DNA of 57,018 nucleotides from B4-G1 sp964393895 (GTDB lineage: Bacteria; Chloroflexota; Anaerolineae; B4-G1): positions 1-57,018 of the forward strand of contig CAYMWP010000011.1 in NCBI GenBank assembly GCA_964393895.1, given 5' to 3'. The notes below the pieces were generated by a model. It saw only the letters and a list, made by a program, of their open reading frames with translations. It made no database searches and was not told the DNA's origin. Both the position numbers and the translations under genes were made by a program. The stretch's first letter is position 1; every line of letters starts with the position of its first letter. Below are positions 8,126 to 15,274 of the stretch, in pieces.

Positions 8126-9367
8126 TCACTTGTGTATTTCTACCATCTGTGGTGCTCTCTCCGGCAAACGCTGCGTTAGCAGCGCTCCAATACCGATACA
8201 GGCAGCGGCGACGATGAACAGAGATTGGTAGGACCAGTGTTGCAACAGCGCCCCGGCTATCAAGGACAAAAAAGCCACTGGCAGGATCAACACGGCGTTG
8301 AGCGCCGAGTACGTGGGTCGCTCGGCGGCGGGAGCCAGTTCCAGCAAGGCACTGTTAAAGCCTACTTTGCGCCCGTTAAAGGCGGCCCCGCCCAAAAAGA
8401 TCACCGGCAGCAGGCCGGGCCAACCCAGCCGCCCCAACAGGATGGCGAGCAATGGGGTCAGCGCCGATGTAACGGCGCACGCAGCCAGCATGCGACGACT
8501 GCCGCCCCGGTCTACCAGAGGCGCCCAGACCAGGTTAGCCAGCACGCCGCCTAACACCTGGGCCAGCAGAAACCAGCCGACGGCCCCCGGCGGCGCGTCC
8601 AGCTCTTGCCGGGCGTAGACGACGTAAAACGGCAGCGCCATCAGGCTAAAGCCGGTGAGCAACTGCACGCCGATCAATACCTCGAGATGGCGCGCCGTTT
8701 GCCCAAGCTGTGCGGCGTACTCACGCCACGACGAGACTGGCACGCCAGCGTCGGCGCGGGGCGGCTCGCGGATGAGCCAAAAACCCAGCGAGGCCGTCAG
8801 CAGCGAGAGCGCCGCCAATCCAAAGAGCAGCGCATAGTTGATGGGATAGGCTACGTCCGCTATGACTTGGCGCGCCAGCAACGCCGCGCCTACGCTCAAC
8901 GGCCCGGCCAGCGCCTCCTTGCCCCCGAAAAAAGCTCCCCGCTGCTGCTGGGGGATGACTTTGCCAATGATGTCGGTGTAGGGAACGCCGCCCAGCCCGC
9001 CGCCGGCGTAAAAGACAGCCAGCAGCCCCACCAGCGCCCAGGCCAGCAGGTTGGGGTGACTGTCCCCGATGAGATAGATCAACCCGGCCAGCGCGCCCCA
9101 ACTGATCACCCGCAGGTAGATGGCCAGCATCAAGAAGGGCATCTTGCGCGGGCGCGGCTCGACCAGGCGGGCGACAAAGAGCTGCGGCAGCGCGCCGGCC
9201 ACCGTCAGCACCGTCGAGAGGCCGCCTACCCAGATCGTCGAGCCGGTCAGGTCGGCCACAAAGGCCGCGATGACGGTCGTCGGCTGCGTGAGCGCCGTTC
9301 CCAGGGCCAAAAAAGCCCCGTGCCACAGCGCGCCAAAAAAGTTGCGGCGCTCTAAATTCAAGTTCAT
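8126..9367 (-). CDS. MFS transporter
   Basis: A 413-residue major facilitator superfamily permease with about 12 hydrophobic segments. The first helix starts after MNLNLERRNFFGALW, and the central loop falls near residue 200 (WLIREPPRADAG). The start at 9367 is chosen because its ATG overlaps the stop of the preceding small gene by four bases (ATGA) and has GGAG just upstream; a longer open frame adds 24 poorly supported residues. The two halves have the usual duplicated architecture. The substrate is unknown; close neighbours (Nudix hydrolase, methyltransferase-like fragment) give no firm hint. Confidence 0.88.
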   Translation of the reverse strand: MNLNLERRNFFGALWHGAFLALGTALTQPTTVIAAFVADLTGSTIWVGGLSTVLTVAGALPQLFVARLVEPRPRKMPFLMLAIYLRVISWGALAGLIYLIGDSHPNLLAWALVGLLAVFYAGGGLGGVPYTDIIGKVIPQQQRGAFFGGKEALAGPLSVGAALLARQVIADVAYPINYALLFGLAALSLLTASLGFWLIREPPRADAGVPVSSWREYAAQLGQTARHLEVLIGVQLLTGFSLMALPFYVVYARQELDAPPGAVGWFLLAQVLGGVLANLVWAPLVDRGGSRRMLAACAVTSALTPLLAILLGRLGWPGLLPVIFLGGAAFNGRKVGFNSALLELAPAAERPTYSALNAVLILPVAFLSLIAGALLQHWSYQSLFIVAAACIGIGALLTQRLPERAPQMVEIHK

Positions 9368-9624
9368 AGCTCCGGTGCCCCCAGCAAGAGCCACAGGCAG
9401 TCGGCCCGCAGGTTGAACATTGGCACGCTCTGCTGGCACTCCCGATATGCCTCACCGAACTTGGCGATGGCCTCCGGTTCCTCCGCCAGTTTGACCATCG
9501 CCAGCATAAAGAGCGCCTCCGGGGGCAGGAGCGGAGCCCAGCGACGGGCCAGAAACAAGCCCAGCACGCCGCCTCCCGCCATCATGACCAACCAAACGAG
9601 TATCCGAAAAATCGCCCCGCCCAT
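9364..9624 (-). CDS. Short membrane protein resembling the C-terminus of isoprenylcysteine-type methyltransferases
   Basis: An 86-residue protein with one or two N-terminal hydrophobic helices (ILVWLVMMAGGGVLGLFLA), then LAEEPEAIAKFGEAYRECQQSVPMFNL. That last segment resembles the C-terminal signature of the ICMT/PEMT-like methyltransferase family, in which E-E-P-E, F-G and Y come before a V-P-F/M-x-P turn. The rest of that family (four or more helices) is missing, so this may be a truncated remnant or a distinct small protein. It starts 11 bases after the Nudix stop and overlaps the MFS start by four bases, so the frame is kept within an operon. The ribosome binding site is weak (GCAAG). Confidence 0.6.
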   Translation of the reverse strand: MGGAIFRILVWLVMMAGGGVLGLFLARRWAPLLPPEALFMLAMVKLAEEPEAIAKFGEAYRECQQSVPMFNLRADCLWLLLGAPEL

Positions 9625-9635
9625 TTCTTGCAAGT

Positions 9636-10115
9636 TCAACGAAAGTATGGCCGCCCGTCGAACGCGAAAGCATCGTGCGCCTTGGCGACGCAACACGGGC
9701 GCAGCGGCGGCAGTTCGTCGCCGGGGCCAAAGTAGCGCGCCGCCAGCGCTTCCTCCAGGTCCGGTTCCAGCACGCCGCCCCGGGTCTCGCACTCGAAAAA
9801 GATGCTCACCGGCTGCACCTGATCGCCGTTGGGATAAGAGAAGGCGTATTCGGGGCCGGAGTAGACGCCGATGAGCTGCACCGGCTCGATCACCAGGCCA
9901 ATCTCTTCGCGCACTTCGCGCACGACGGCGTCGGCGGCTCGTTCGCCTGGCTCCATCGCACCGCCTGGAAAGCCCCACAGATCATTGCCGTCGCTGCGCC
10001 GTAACAACAGGATGCGCCCATCGCCGTCCCGGATGCAGGCTACGGCAGAGGGAACCAGCAACACATCGTGCCCCACTCCCTTCCGCAGCCTGGACCAGTG
10101 GTCGCTCATCCCCAT
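9636..10115 (-). CDS. Nudix hydrolase
   Basis: A Nudix-fold pyrophosphohydrolase of about 159 residues. The complete Nudix box is visible: G, five residues, E, seven residues, REVREEIG (GAMEPGERAADAVVREVREEIGL), which coordinates the metal ions. The substrate (a nucleoside diphosphate derivative) cannot be named. The N-terminal region SDHWSRLRKGVGHDVLL looks like the usual family start. Possible ATGs are at 10139, 10115 and 10109; I prefer 10115, which has GAGG eight bases upstream. A MITE (10141-10284) lies directly upstream, and its target duplication includes the 10139 ATG. Any original promoter is therefore displaced. Confidence 0.88.
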   Translation of the reverse strand: MGMSDHWSRLRKGVGHDVLLVPSAVACIRDGDGRILLLRRSDGNDLWGFPGGAMEPGERAADAVVREVREEIGLVIEPVQLIGVYSGPEYAFSYPNGDQVQPVSIFFECETRGGVLEPDLEEALAARYFGPGDELPPLRPCCVAKAHDAFAFDGRPYFR

Positions 10116-10140
10116 ATCAAACGCCTCAGCAGCCTCCATC

Positions 10141-10284
10141 TTGGTGATTACCCACAAGTATGCAGATGTCTGTTCGAGGTGATCGTTTTTTCACCACAGG
10201 GGCGCGGAGGACACCGAGATAGGACATTTTTGTGTTTTCTCTGTGCTCTCTGTGTCTCTGTGGTGAGATGTGGGCAATCACCAA
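10141..10284. mobile_element. 144-bp MITE with terminal inverted repeats and 8-bp target duplication
   Basis: The ends TTGGTGATTACCCAC (10141-10155) and GTGGGCAATCACCAA (10270-10284) are inverted repeats of 15 bp with one mismatch. CCTCCATC occurs directly on both outer sides (10133-10140 and 10285-10292), the pattern of a target-site duplication. Inside, 10191-10218 and 10239-10266 form a second inverted repeat of 28 bp, in which most mismatches are G/A changes that still pair as G-U in RNA. There is no open frame, so movement would need a transposase elsewhere. The left part (10143-10195) recurs at 30951-31000. Confidence 0.8.
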
Positions 10285-10313
10285 CCTCCATCCCGTTGAC
10301 GTCTCTCTGTTGC

Positions 10314-10754
10314 TCACTCCCACCCCTTCTTCTCTACGCGCCAGTTAAAGATCGCGTTCTGCAACGTCTTTACCGCCAACTCGGCGCAGTGCCCGTTCTC
10401 CTCCGGCAGGCCGTCCAGAGCCTCGATCAAGTCATCCGGCAAAAGCTCGCCGGCCTCCTCCAACGATTTCCCCGTCACCATCTGAGTAAGCATACTGCCA
10501 CAGGCTATCGTCGCTCCACAGCCATCGGTCGCAAAAGTGATCTCTTGTATCTTGTTCCCATTCAACCTCAGGTAGAATTCCATCGTGTCGCCGCACCAGC
10601 CGTGGACCAGCCCGCGCACGTCCGGTTCGCTCATACGGCCCAGGTTCTTGGGATGGTAGAATTCTTCAATGACCTTGTCCGAATAGACGGCCCGCGCCTC
10701 GCGGAGGACTTGGCGCTCAAGTTCCTCCGCGAGGCGGTCAAAATCGGTTGTCAT
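10314..10754 (-). CDS. IscU/NifU-like iron-sulfur cluster scaffold
   Basis: A 146-residue scaffold on which Fe-S clusters are assembled before transfer. The three cluster ligands of IscU are present: Cys54 in GWCGDT (with the conserved Asp56), Cys79 in DGCGATIACG, and Cys123 in GHCAELA. A further Cys85 is typical of the anaerobe-type subgroup. It is the last gene of the PadR-headed cofactor cluster, 78 bases after the response regulator gene. AGGAGG lies twelve bases before the ATG, a long spacing. There is no cysteine desulfurase gene in the window, so sulfur delivery must be encoded elsewhere. Confidence 0.9.
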   Translation of the reverse strand: MTTDFDRLAEELERQVLREARAVYSDKVIEEFYHPKNLGRMSEPDVRGLVHGWCGDTMEFYLRLNGNKIQEITFATDGCGATIACGSMLTQMVTGKSLEEAGELLPDDLIEALDGLPEENGHCAELAVKTLQNAIFNWRVEKKGWE

Positions 10755-10807
10755 ACTTTAAGCGGCCTCCTACTAACCGTTTGCCACACTCCAGAGCAAA
10801 TCTGTGG

Positions 10808-10826
10808 GGCGGGTTTGCTACCCGCC
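10808..10826. repeat. Short hairpin between response regulator and scaffold genes
   Basis: GGCGGGT (10808-10814) and ACCCGCC (10820-10826) form a perfect 7-bp stem with a five-base loop. It sits in the 78-bp gap inside the cluster and is not followed by a T run, so it is more likely an RNA-processing or repetitive palindrome than a terminator. Confidence 0.55.
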
Positions 10827-10832
10827 GTCCGG

Positions 10833-11243
10833 CTACAGGGGAAGCTCCAGCTCCTCTCGACGTTCGCCCAGCATCTCTTGTATCGTGGCGACGAGTTGTT
10901 CCGGCTCGATTGGCTTGTCCAGGAACACGTCTACCGGCAAGTAGTCCTCGTCGGGGGCAAAGCGGTAGGGCACTTTTTTGACGCTGTGTACATTGGTGAG
11001 CATCAAAACAGGCAAGTCTATCAGCTTGTGCTTCTCCCTGAGCTCGCGCGCGACTTGGAACCCCTCATAGTCTGTCGGCATCATAACGTCCAGGATCACC
11101 AGGTCTGGCTCGAAGCTCAACACCTTGCTGATCCCCTCATCGGGCGCAGCCGCCTCCTCCATCTCAAAGTCGTGGGCTTCGACCACCATCCGCACGGCGA
11201 GCCGGAAATCAGGATCGTCGTCTATGATGAGTATCTTTTGCAT
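10833..11243 (-). CDS. Stand-alone response regulator receiver protein
   Basis: A 136-residue CheY-like receiver domain with no output domain. Acidic pocket residues Asp8-Asp10, the phosphoacceptor Asp52 (LVILDVMMP), the threonine in LMLTN and the lysine in FLDKPI are all visible. The stretch between the threonine and the lysine (HSVKKVPYRFAPDEDYLPVDV) is longer than usual. The ATG at 11243 has GGAGG six bases upstream; its ribosome binding site lies in the stop region of the preceding reductase gene. No kinase is adjacent; the histidine kinase at 49 kb is far away. It may act by binding a partner of the cofactor cluster. Confidence 0.9.
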   Translation of the reverse strand: MQKILIIDDDPDFRLAVRMVVEAHDFEMEEAAAPDEGISKVLSFEPDLVILDVMMPTDYEGFQVARELREKHKLIDLPVLMLTNVHSVKKVPYRFAPDEDYLPVDVFLDKPIEPEQLVATIQEMLGERREELELPL

Positions 11244-11245
11244 GA

Positions 11246-12610
11246 CTAACCTCCACACTCGCTCATCTGCTTGATGGCCATCTCTGCGGCGTTCACCATG
11301 TGGTAAGCGATGGGTGAGGCCGTCAGCGCAGGATGGGTGCCTGTTTGGAACATGGCGATGTCTTCCGCCGTCATGCGGTTCTGCACACAGGCAGAGATAA
11401 TGTTGCTGACCTCGCCCGCCGCCGGGCCGCCCATGACCTGTCCGCCCAAAATCACGCCAGAATTGCGCTCAAAGACCAGTTTGACCCTGGTATCCGCTGC
11501 ACCGGGCATGAGGCCGGGGTGGCGGTTAGGGCCCTGGACGGTCACAGCTACCACGTCGTAGCCGCGCTTCTTGGCCATAACCTCGGTCAGTCCGGCAGTG
11601 GCCAGCGCAGTATTTTCCACCGCCGTTGACCACACGCCTACTGTGCCGACGTTCTCACGCCTGATGCCAAAGAGGTTGGCTCCGGCAATGCGCGCCTCCA
11701 ACGTGGCGATGGAGGCCAGCTTTAACGGCGAGGGGCGGCCGCCAAAGAACGATATCTTTTCGGCGCAATCTCCACAGGCATAGATGTTCTCGTCGGACGT
11801 CTGCATCGTCCGGTCCACCGCGATGCTGCCCGTCAGTCCGATGCGCAGCCCGGCCTTTTGCGCCAGGTCCACGTTCGCCACAGCGCCGATGCCCACGATC
11901 ACGACATCGGCCTCGATCTCGTCGCCGCCGGACAGAACGACCTTTTCCACCTTGCCGTCGCCAGCAATCTGGTCCACTCTGGAAGAAGTGCGGATGTTGA
12001 TTCCCCGCGATTCGAGTACTTTTTCCATCTCGACGCAGAACTCTTCGTCGTACGCCAGCGCGAGGCAGTGCGGCAGCATCTCGACGATGGTGACGTTCTT
12101 GTCACCCGCCTTGTTGATCTCGTCGGCGAACTCGATCCCGATGAACCCGCCGCCGATGATGACCACGTCCTTGCTGGTTTCGAGCCGTTGCTGGAGCTCG
12201 CTCAGGTATGCGACGTCCTTGACCACCGCGTGGACGCCGTCGAGGTCAAAGCCCGGTATCGGCGGCATGGCGGGCCTCGAGCCTGTAGCGATGATCAGCC
12301 GCTCGTAGCCCACGTCACCCTCGGTGGTATGAAGGACTCTTTTCTCACGATCAATGTCGGTGGCCCGGGCGAGGAGTAACTCGATACCGTTCTTTTCGAG
12401 TACAGCATCAGATATGAGGTTTTTATCGGGGCTCCCCACGGTGCCAAAGATGTACGGAATACCACAGGGTATCAAAACCTGCCTCTCCTCACGAACCAGC
12501 AAAACGTCGTCTTGGGGATAGTGACGCCGCGCTGTAATTCCGGCGGTCAAACCGGCAGCGCTCCCACCCACAACCACTATCGGGTATTCTTTGTGCTTCA
12601 CTGTTTTCAT
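11246..12610 (-). CDS. FAD-dependent pyridine nucleotide-disulfide oxidoreductase (CoA-disulfide reductase/NADH oxidase-like)
   Basis: A 454-residue enzyme of the CoA-disulfide reductase, NADH oxidase and polysulfide reductase group. Visible are the FAD-binding start VVVGGSAAGLTAG, the single redox cysteine in IPCGIPYIFG, the NAD-binding motif VIIGGGFIGIEFADE, the second FAD motif (IYACGDCAE) and the dimerisation domain at the C-terminus (TGTHPALTASPIAYH). The family uses NAD(P)H to reduce CoA disulfides, persulfides or oxygen. In this cluster it could supply or clear reactive sulfur for metal-sulfur cofactor assembly, which is inference. AAAGGAGCA precedes the ATG. Confidence 0.9.
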   Translation of the reverse strand: MKTVKHKEYPIVVVGGSAAGLTAGITARRHYPQDDVLLVREERQVLIPCGIPYIFGTVGSPDKNLISDAVLEKNGIELLLARATDIDREKRVLHTTEGDVGYERLIIATGSRPAMPPIPGFDLDGVHAVVKDVAYLSELQQRLETSKDVVIIGGGFIGIEFADEINKAGDKNVTIVEMLPHCLALAYDEEFCVEMEKVLESRGINIRTSSRVDQIAGDGKVEKVVLSGGDEIEADVVIVGIGAVANVDLAQKAGLRIGLTGSIAVDRTMQTSDENIYACGDCAEKISFFGGRPSPLKLASIATLEARIAGANLFGIRRENVGTVGVWSTAVENTALATAGLTEVMAKKRGYDVVAVTVQGPNRHPGLMPGAADTRVKLVFERNSGVILGGQVMGGPAAGEVSNIISACVQNRMTAEDIAMFQTGTHPALTASPIAYHMVNAAEMAIKQMSECGG

Positions 12611-12661
12611 TGCTCCTTTATTGAATTTGGGCTGGTCAACATAAAAAGCGCGCTTTGCACC

Positions 12662-13372
12662 TCAGATACTGATCTCGATCTCTCCTTTCTTGAACCCCTT
12701 GAGCGGCGACAACATTCCCAGGATCGTGTTCCTCACAATGGCAGAGATGAAGGGATTCATAGGCAGCGGCTCTCCATCTATCCTGACCCGCGTGGCCGGC
12801 TGCAAGGAGACGCAATCCTCCACCCGACCAACGCCAGCGACGATGTCGCGGGCCAGGTCGTAGCAAGTCTCGCGGCCGCAGCCAGCGCAGTCGAGGTTGG
12901 GCAACTTGAAGGCTTTTCTCTCGACCAAGTCGGCGAGATCGCCGGCCGAGTTCCGGTCGAACAGCGGCACACCGTCACCGGCATACTCCGCCGGGCCGAC
13001 GGCGGCGATGGGCAAGCCATCGAACAGAGTCTCATCGTCCGGTTCTCCGCGCAGGCATACGATCTTGGGAAACGTCCTCTCCGTCTTGAAGCCTTCGACG
13101 AGAATAATGTCCGCTTCCAGATAAGGGAGGACATCTTCCAGGCTCAGTGGCTTTTTCCAAAAAAGCGCCGACTCCTGCGACGAGACGATGGACACCTGTC
13201 CAACGGACTCGCCCAGGACGGCGGTGTCCTTCCCCGGGAGATCGAGTTGATGGGACGTGTGCTTGATCACGGCCACCTCGTGTCCCCGGCCAGTCAGCTC
13301 ACGAGCCAGTGCGTGAGTCAGCGTGGTCTTGCCGCTGTCTTTGTACCCTACGATACCGACGACTTGAAGCAT
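12662..13372 (-). CDS. MobB-like P-loop protein with C-terminal cysteine (Fe-S) domain
   Basis: A 236-residue protein. Residues 1 to about 160 match MobB, the GTP-binding helper of molybdenum cofactor maturation: P-loop GYKDSGKTT, VIKHTSH, and ILVEGFK. The C-terminal part adds a cysteine motif DCAGCGRETC and a later VEDCVSL, a spacing that suggests an Fe-S cluster, ending with a conserved-looking MNPFISAIVRNTILGMLSPLKG. The ATG at 13372 has AAGGAG upstream. Other Moco genes are absent here, and the neighbours are NifX-family and Mrp proteins, so its client may be another metal cofactor. The relevant metal is unknown. Confidence 0.85.
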   Translation of the reverse strand: MLQVVGIVGYKDSGKTTLTHALARELTGRGHEVAVIKHTSHQLDLPGKDTAVLGESVGQVSIVSSQESALFWKKPLSLEDVLPYLEADIILVEGFKTERTFPKIVCLRGEPDDETLFDGLPIAAVGPAEYAGDGVPLFDRNSAGDLADLVERKAFKLPNLDCAGCGRETCYDLARDIVAGVGRVEDCVSLQPATRVRIDGEPLPMNPFISAIVRNTILGMLSPLKGFKKGEIEISI

Positions 13373-13388
13373 CTCTCTCCTTCCCACA

Positions 13389-13403
13389 AGACCTCGGAGG
13401 TCT
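13389..13403. repeat. 15-bp palindrome (AGACCTCGGAGGTCT)
   Basis: A perfect palindrome around a central G. It matches the core of the repeat at 22-54, and lies in the 34-bp gap between the NifX-family gene and the MobB-like gene. It is probably a fragment or minimal form of a dispersed palindromic repeat. Confidence 0.55.
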
Positions 13404-13406
13404 AAT

Positions 13407-13898
13407 TCAATCCGCCGCCAACTTGTCCAACCGCTCCGTCACCTCGCTCAATTGTTGCCGGAGCATCTCGGCTTCCTCGCGCAGGCGGCCCGCCTCGTCC
13501 TTCTCGTACTCCCCTTCAGCGGGAACGTCGCCGTGGCCGTGCTCGACGCTTTCTTTGCACGGGGCAGCTCCCTGCAACTGTCCGCCCAGGTACTGCTCCA
13601 GCGTGTTGCGGACAGTGCCATACGCCCCGGTGACCGGTTGGATGCCAAACTGCTGGAAGAAGGAGATGGCCCGCCCGCCCATCCCGCCGGTGAGCATCAC
13701 GTTCGCGCCGTGGCCGTTGATAAAGCCCGGCACCTGACCGGGTTGATGATGGCCGTAGTATGGATTCTCCACACCGCGAACCGCTCTCACCTCCCGTCCC
13801 TCCACGTCCACCAGCACAAAGTAGGGACAGCGCCCAAAGTGTGGGCTGACCACGCTATCTAATCCGTTATTATCGTCCGCCGAAATTGCTACCCGCAT
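13407..13898 (-). CDS. NifX/NifB-type dinitrogenase Fe-Mo cofactor family protein (second copy)
   Basis: A 163-residue protein. Residues 1 to about 105 are the small RNase H-like domain of the NifX, NafY and orange-protein family (MRVAISADDN, SPHFGRCPYFVLVD, GHGANVMLTGGMGG), known to bind iron-molybdenum or other metal-sulfur clusters. Residues 106-130 are polar with one Cys-containing stretch (GAAPCKES). The last 30 residues form a coiled coil (LREEAEMLRQQLSEV), nearly the same as the tails of the upstream NifX-like and DUF5320 proteins. AAAGGAG lies seven bases before the ATG, inside the end of the preceding gene two bases away, so translation is coupled. Confidence 0.9.
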   Translation of the reverse strand: MRVAISADDNNGLDSVVSPHFGRCPYFVLVDVEGREVRAVRGVENPYYGHHQPGQVPGFINGHGANVMLTGGMGGRAISFFQQFGIQPVTGAYGTVRNTLEQYLGGQLQGAAPCKESVEHGHGDVPAEGEYEKDEAGRLREEAEMLRQQLSEVTERLDKLAAD

Positions 13899-13900
13899 CG

Positions 13901-14452
13901 CTATGCTCCTTTCTCTAACCGGTCCAGTCGGTCCATCACCTCGGCCAACTGCTTACGTAACCCGCCGGCCATGTCCTTTAGGGACGCGATCTCTTCCTCC
14001 CGGGAAGCGGCAGTCGTAGAGCGGTTTTCCATAGCCGCCGAGGGCGCAGCCACCCTACGCCCCATCCCGCGCCCCATGCCACGTCCCATACCCATTCCGG
14101 CGTGCGCCTGCGCGCTCGCCCCGCCGGCGGTGGACAATTGACCCGCCTTGTAAGCTTCCACCGCCTGCCGCACCGTTCCTCCGTCAAAGAGATAGATGGG
14201 CACGTCCGCGGACCGGAGCACGTTAAAGGCATTAGGCCCCACGTTACCGCTGATCACGGCCCGCGCCCCGTGCTCGACGACGAACTGGGCCGCCTGGATA
14301 CCGGCGCCGCCGGTAGCGTTCATCGCCGGATTTTCTATGGATTCGACCGCCATCGTCTCGGTATCCACAAAGACATAAGCGGGACAGCGCCCAAAGATCG
14401 GGGTAGCGGGTGCATCGAGGCCAGTGCCGTTCGCTGTGACAACTATTTTCAT
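13901..14452 (-). CDS. NifX-family protein with Gly-Met-Arg linker and coiled-coil tail
   Basis: A 183-residue relative of the next gene. The N-terminal domain (MKIVVTANGTGLDAPATPIFGRCPAYVFVD, GARAVISGNVGPNAF) belongs to the NifX/orange-protein family. A low-complexity linker follows, with repeats of Gly-Met-Gly-Arg (MGMGRGMGRGMGRR). The C-terminus is a coiled coil (EIASLKDMAGGLRKQLAEV) like that of its neighbours. Start 14452 has GGGAGG eight bases upstream. The methionine and arginine repeats could bind metal or another protein, which is speculation. Two family members side by side suggest a heterodimer or a donor-acceptor pair. Confidence 0.9.
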   Translation of the reverse strand: MKIVVTANGTGLDAPATPIFGRCPAYVFVDTETMAVESIENPAMNATGGAGIQAAQFVVEHGARAVISGNVGPNAFNVLRSADVPIYLFDGGTVRQAVEAYKAGQLSTAGGASAQAHAGMGMGRGMGRGMGRRVAAPSAAMENRSTTAASREEEIASLKDMAGGLRKQLAEVMDRLDRLEKGA

Positions 14453-14493
14453 TTGCAATCCTCCCATTAAAAAGTATAATCAGATTTGTCCGC

Positions 14494-14574
14494 CGGGTGG
14501 GGAGCCGCGCAGGTCCCCCACCCGATTGGGCAGCGGGGCGGGCGGCAAAGCGTGATGGCGACGTCGCCCGCCCC
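14494..14574 (-). other. Two GC-rich hairpins between DUF5320 and NifX genes
   Basis: CGGGTGGGG (14494-14502) pairs with CCCCACCCG (14516-14524), and GGGGCGGGC (14535-14543) pairs with GCCCGCCCC (14566-14574). Both are perfect 9-bp stems within the 146-bp gap of an otherwise tight operon. Neither has a T run, so they look like mRNA processing or stability structures rather than strong terminators. A TATACT at 14471-14476 just before the NifX-like gene may allow an internal start, but no good -35 box is present. Confidence 0.55.
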
Positions 14575-14598
14575 GACATGCTTCGCTGCTCGACGCGG

Positions 14599-14949
14599 CT
14601 ACTCCCGCTCGAGCTCTGCGATGCGCTGGCTTATGGCGTCCAGTTGCTCCTTCAGCCCCTCAGCCTGCGCCTTGAGGAATTCGACTTCCTGCGCCGGAGT
14701 CGGCGGCGCACCATACCATTGCTGATAATACGCCGGCGGCGCACCCCAGGCCGGTGCATACCCGAACCATCGCCGGCCACGGCCCCAGCCGCCGCCCCAA
14801 CCACCGCCGCGACCACGCCGCCACCCTAGCCCCATACGGGGCGCTACCGGGTTGGCATAGCCGGGCGCGCCGTAACCGCCGCAGTAGCCAGCGCCACGAC
14901 CCGTCATCGGCCCCAATCCCGCCGGCCCGGTTCCATCTCCTGCTGGCAT
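14599..14949 (-). CDS. DUF5320 family protein, Gly/Tyr/Arg-rich with coiled-coil tail
   Basis: A 116-residue small protein with the DUF5320 signature near the start (GDGTGPAGLGPMTGRGAGYC). The middle is rich in Gly, Arg, Trp and Tyr (GWRRGRGGGWGG). The C-terminal 30 residues (EVEFLKAQAEGLKEQLDAI) form a coiled coil similar to the tails of the two downstream NifX-family proteins. Function unknown; the family often sits beside NifX and Mrp genes in anaerobes. AGGAGG lies eight bases before the ATG at 14949; a GTG nine bases earlier is less likely. Confidence 0.85.
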   Translation of the reverse strand: MPAGDGTGPAGLGPMTGRGAGYCGGYGAPGYANPVAPRMGLGWRRGRGGGWGGGWGRGRRWFGYAPAWGAPPAYYQQWYGAPPTPAQEVEFLKAQAEGLKEQLDAISQRIAELERE

Positions 14950-14993
14950 CTCACTCACCTCCTTTTACATAAAAGTACATTCACCAAGTGCTC

Positions 14994-15245
14994 TTACCAC
15001 CGTCCTCTGCGCCCCCGTCCCCTGGCGCCCGCGCCCTGCCCGCGCCCGCGCCCAAACGTGCGCCCCAGCCACGTCGCCGGACGCGACCAGCGGGTGAAGC
15101 GAGACCCACGCACAGGTGTGCCCTGCAACCCTGCGTAGCCGTAGGGCGCCTGCCCCGACTCGGGAACGACAGTCGCACAGTAGCCCTCGCCGCGACCGGT
15201 CATCGGGCCTCGACCTTGGGGGCCTGTTCCATCAAATCTTGGCAT
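14994..15245 (-). CDS. Second DUF5320-like protein (Gly/Arg-rich, no coiled coil)
   Basis: An 83-residue protein sharing the N-terminal signature (FDGTGPQGRGPMTGRGEGYC) with its neighbour but lacking the coiled-coil tail; instead it ends in a basic Gly-Arg stretch (GRGRGQGAGARGRGRRGRW). AAAGGAGG lies nine bases before the ATG. It follows the CGGC gene by 29 bases. The shared block with one cysteine is the only recognisable part. Function unknown; the pairing suggests one member brings a partner-binding tail and the other does not. Confidence 0.8.
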   Translation of the reverse strand: MPRFDGTGPQGRGPMTGRGEGYCATVVPESGQAPYGYAGLQGTPVRGSRFTRWSRPATWLGRTFGRGRGQGAGARGRGRRGRW

Positions 15246-15274
15246 ATCCCTCACCTCCTTTCATCAACCTAATG

